Origin: Sphingomonadaceae bacterium
GTDB lineage: Bacteria > Pseudomonadota > Alphaproteobacteria > Sphingomonadales > Sphingomonadaceae
DNA: 35,018 bases
Reading direction: 5' to 3'
Assembly (NCBI GenBank): GCA_020847445.1
Contig: JADLBY010000015.1
Span: 1 to 35,018 of the forward strand
How positions within the stretch are numbered: the first letter of the stretch is position 1; each line of letters begins with the position of its first letter. Shown one piece after another: positions 33,461-35,018 of this stretch. The notes under the pieces are model-generated. The model was not told where the DNA came from and did no database searches. It worked only from the letters and a program-made list of their open reading frames with translations. The position numbers and the translations under genes were made by a program.

Positions 33461-34197
33461 CTATTTTCCGCCCAGATCAGGAATTCGACATTGCCCTTGG
33501 GGCCAGTGATCGGGCTTTCGGTCAAGCCTTTCACGCGCCAGCCGCTGTCCTCAAGCCATGCTGTCACCTCGTCGCACACGCGTGTATGGATTGCCGCGTC
33601 GCGCACGACGCCCCCTTTGCCGACTTCACCCCGCCCCGCTTCAAATTGCGGTTTGATCAGTGCAACGATCTGCGCGCCGGGCTTGGCGAACGACATGGGA
33701 CGTTCGAGAACCTTGGCAAGGCTGATGAAGCTGGCATCGCAGACGATCAGGTCGACCGGTTCCGGGATATGTTCTGCGGTTAAAATGCGCGCGCTGGTCT
33801 GTTCGTGCACGATGACGCGGGGGTCCTGCCTTAATTTCCACGCAAGCTGGTTGGTGCCGCTGTCGACGGCATAGACCTTGGCAGCGCCCTTGCTCAGCAG
33901 CACATCGGTGAACCCGCCAGTAGAGGAGCCGACGTCGATCGCCACCACGCCCGTCACATCGATTTCGAACTGCTCCAGCGCATGCGCCAGTTTGATGCCG
34001 CCGCGTGAAACCCATGGGTGATCCTGCCCTTTGACGCTGATTTCAGCGTCTTCAGCCACCTGCAGCCCTGGTTTGTCCGCCTTTTTGTTGCCCAGCATCA
34101 CATGCCCGGCCATAACGAGCGCTTGCGCGCGCGTCCGGCTTTCGGCGAGGCCGCGTTCGACGAGCAGTTGGTCTATCCGGATTTTCGGTTTGGCCAT
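33457..34197 (-). CDS. tlyA: TlyA-family rRNA 2'-O-methyltransferase
   Basis: A 246-residue protein. An N-terminal S4 RNA-binding domain (IRIDQLLVERGLAESRTRAQALVMAG) covers about residues 5-65. An FtsJ/RrmJ-type methyltransferase follows, with the SAM loop DVGSSTGGFTDVLLSKGA, DLIVCDASFISLAKVL and LIKPQFEAGRGEVGKGGVV. TlyA methylates cytidines of 16S and 23S rRNA and is known as the target linked to capreomycin susceptibility in mycobacteria. The start at 34197 gives the family's MAKPKIRIDQ N-terminus; the longer frame's 88 extra residues are not family-like. Confidence 0.93.
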   Translation of the reverse strand: MAKPKIRIDQLLVERGLAESRTRAQALVMAGHVMLGNKKADKPGLQVAEDAEISVKGQDHPWVSRGGIKLAHALEQFEIDVTGVVAIDVGSSTGGFTDVLLSKGAAKVYAVDSGTNQLAWKLRQDPRVIVHEQTSARILTAEHIPEPVDLIVCDASFISLAKVLERPMSFAKPGAQIVALIKPQFEAGRGEVGKGGVVRDAAIHTRVCDEVTAWLEDSGWRVKGLTESPITGPKGNVEFLIWAENS

Positions 34198-34247
34198 GGT
34201 GATTTGGGGCCTAGCCCAAAGCCCGGCGATTGGCCATAAGGCTATCC

Positions 34248-34781
34248 ATGCGGCTGAACCATTTGATCCTGTTGCCTTTGCTCGCGCTTGCGGCCTGTGT
34301 GCCTTCGAAACCCGAACCGGTGCCACAGCCCAAGCCCCAACCCGTTCCGCCGCCTGTTGTTGTGGCGCCGCAACCGGTGCGTCCGGCGGGTGACTGGATC
34401 GACTGGCCGATCGAGCCCGGCACATGGGTCTATCGCACCGATACGCGCGGTTCGCTGGCATTGTTCGGCCCAGCTGGCGCCAATGCGACTGTCACTTTGC
34501 GCTGCGACAAGGGGCGTGGTCGCGTCTTCCTTTCGGTATCTGGCACGTCGCAGAGCGGCGCTTTGACCGTTCGGACGAGTTCGACCATGAAAAGCTTTGC
34601 GGCATCGCAGGCGTCGACCGAGCCGCCCTATTTTGCTGCCGAACTGATGCCGCGCGATCCGATCCTCGATGCGATCGCCTATAGCCGCGGTCGCTTTGCC
34701 ATTGAAATTACTGGCTTGCGCCCGATGGCGATCCCGAATTGGGCTGAAATTGGCCGCGTGATCGAGGATTGCCGCAGCTGA
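34248..34781 (+). CDS. Proline-rich lipoprotein of unknown function
   Basis: A 177-residue protein with a lipoprotein signal: MRLNHLILLPLLALAAC, lipobox LAAC with C17. A Pro-rich linker (about 18-45, KPEPVPQPKPQPVPPP) follows, then a compact domain starting WIDWPIEPGTWVYRTD and containing two Cys (LRCDKG and EDCRS) that could pair. I do not recognise a named family, although similar lipoproteins seem common in sphingomonads. It should be anchored in the outer or inner membrane facing the periplasm. AAGG precedes the ATG. It is divergent from tlyA with a 50-bp gap. Confidence 0.78.
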   Translation: MRLNHLILLPLLALAACVPSKPEPVPQPKPQPVPPPVVVAPQPVRPAGDWIDWPIEPGTWVYRTDTRGSLALFGPAGANATVTLRCDKGRGRVFLSVSGTSQSGALTVRTSSTMKSFAASQASTEPPYFAAELMPRDPILDAIAYSRGRFAIEITGLRPMAIPNWAEIGRVIEDCRS

Positions 34782-34792
34782 AATCGCGCATG

Positions 34793-34814
34793 AAAAAGGG
34801 GCCGGACGGGCCCC
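34793..34814 (-). terminator. Hairpin with minus-strand T run
   Basis: GGGGCC and GGCCCC form a 6-bp GC stem around 5 nt. The T run (five Ts) is on the minus strand, so as an intrinsic terminator it would stop leftward transcription, although no leftward gene is visible to its right. On the plus strand it follows the lipoprotein stop without a T run and may still act as a weaker stop. Confidence 0.5.
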
Positions 34815-34911
34815 TGCGCAAGAGGCAAGATATTTGCCAGAAAAAAATCGAAAAACAAGTCTTGTTTCACAGATTCGGTTGATTCAAATTCGAGTCGCGG
34901 AGGGCAAGCAG

Positions 34912-35013
34912 ATGCAAGACGCAAACAGTTTTCAACAATCGAAAGGAGGTGATCCGATGTCTCATGGTTCAGTTACGAGGTCGGACATTTCCGTTCGGGG
35001 GATCGGCTGCTGA
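34912..35013 (+). CDS. Possible short leader peptide
   Basis: A 33-codon frame beginning ATG after GGAGGG, with an internal in-frame ATG at 34957 that would give an 18-residue peptide (MSHGSVTRSDISVRGIGC). The internal start sits 7 nt after AGGAGG of a perfect extended Shine-Dalgarno sequence. A third ATG at 34964, in another frame, opens a reading frame running off the window (MVQLRGRTFPFGGSAADF). Only one of these may be the translated product. The upstream 34815-34910 is AT-rich and contains the palindrome AAACAAGTCTTGTTT (34854-34868), and may hold a promoter. Confidence 0.35.
   Translation: MQDANSFQQSKGGDPMSHGSVTRSDISVRGIGC
34941..34955 (+). promoter_or_regulatory. Perfect extended Shine-Dalgarno sequence
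   Basis: GAAAGGAGGTGATCC is complementary over all 15 bases to the standard bacterial 16S rRNA 3' tail (GGATCACCTCCTTTC). Ordinary ribosome sites in this window match over only 4-7 bases. It precedes ATG codons at 34957 and 34964. Confidence 0.7.
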
Positions 35014-35018
35014 TTTCA

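Noticed and set aside
34679-34924. 81-codon minus-strand frame at the window end
   Set aside because: It overlaps the lipoprotein gene and the hairpin in antisense, with no ribosome site or recognisable domain.

Overview
The window looks like chromosomal DNA of a GC-rich alphaproteobacterium, most likely a sphingomonad. The evidence is the rRNA operon order (23S, 5S, initiator tRNA-Met), the sphingomonad-style TonB-dependent receptor, an alphaproteobacterial FnrL/cbb3 oxidase locus, and strongly GC-biased codon use. It starts inside the 3' end of a 23S rRNA gene and ends in a short leader region just upstream of an uncharacterised gene. No insertion sequence, prophage or CRISPR array is visible.

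Positions 1-800 hold the rRNA operon tail: 23S 3' end, 5S, a terminator-like hairpin, three further hairpins, a stray 19-nt copy of the tRNA 5' end, the initiator tRNA, and a final terminator.

Positions 901-20023 form a pectin / galacturonate utilisation locus. A leftward operon encodes an MhpD-like hydratase, an ExuT-like MFS transporter and altronate dehydratase UxaA. Next comes a LacI-family regulator. A rightward operon follows, encoding an RpiB-family (DhuI-like) isomerase, KduD, KdgK and an exported carboxylesterase. A leftward pair encodes a secreted PL1 pectate lyase and a small cupin. A rightward run encodes a TonB-dependent receptor, a GH43 glycosidase, an exported alpha/beta hydrolase, uronate isomerase UxaC and a UxuB/UxaB-type reductase. 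Four copies of one palindrome (core GACACCGGTGTC or a half-site variant) sit in exactly the control regions of these units and probably bind the local LacI protein. Read together, secreted lyase and esterases cut and deacylate pectin, and the receptor imports oligomers. Unsaturated uronate then runs through the DhuI-like isomerase, KduD and KdgK to KDPG. Saturated galacturonate runs through UxaC, the reductase, UxaA and KdgK to the same product. KDPG aldolase, a clear KdgF, GH28 and GH105 are not in the window.

Positions 20126-32268 form a low-oxygen respiration locus: an Fnr-type regulator with a cysteine cluster, ccoNOQP, ccoGHIS, a small exported cysteine-rich protein, an OmpW porin, a DUF2892 membrane protein, a two-domain universal stress protein and oxygen-independent coproporphyrinogen oxidase HemN. 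Two palindromic FNR boxes lie before ccoN and between uspA and hemN.

Positions 32348-35018 carry an exported YCF48-like beta-propeller protein, TlyA rRNA methyltransferase and a proline-rich lipoprotein. The last stretch has a 15-nt Shine-Dalgarno sequence perfectly complementary to the 16S rRNA tail, in front of overlapping short reading frames.
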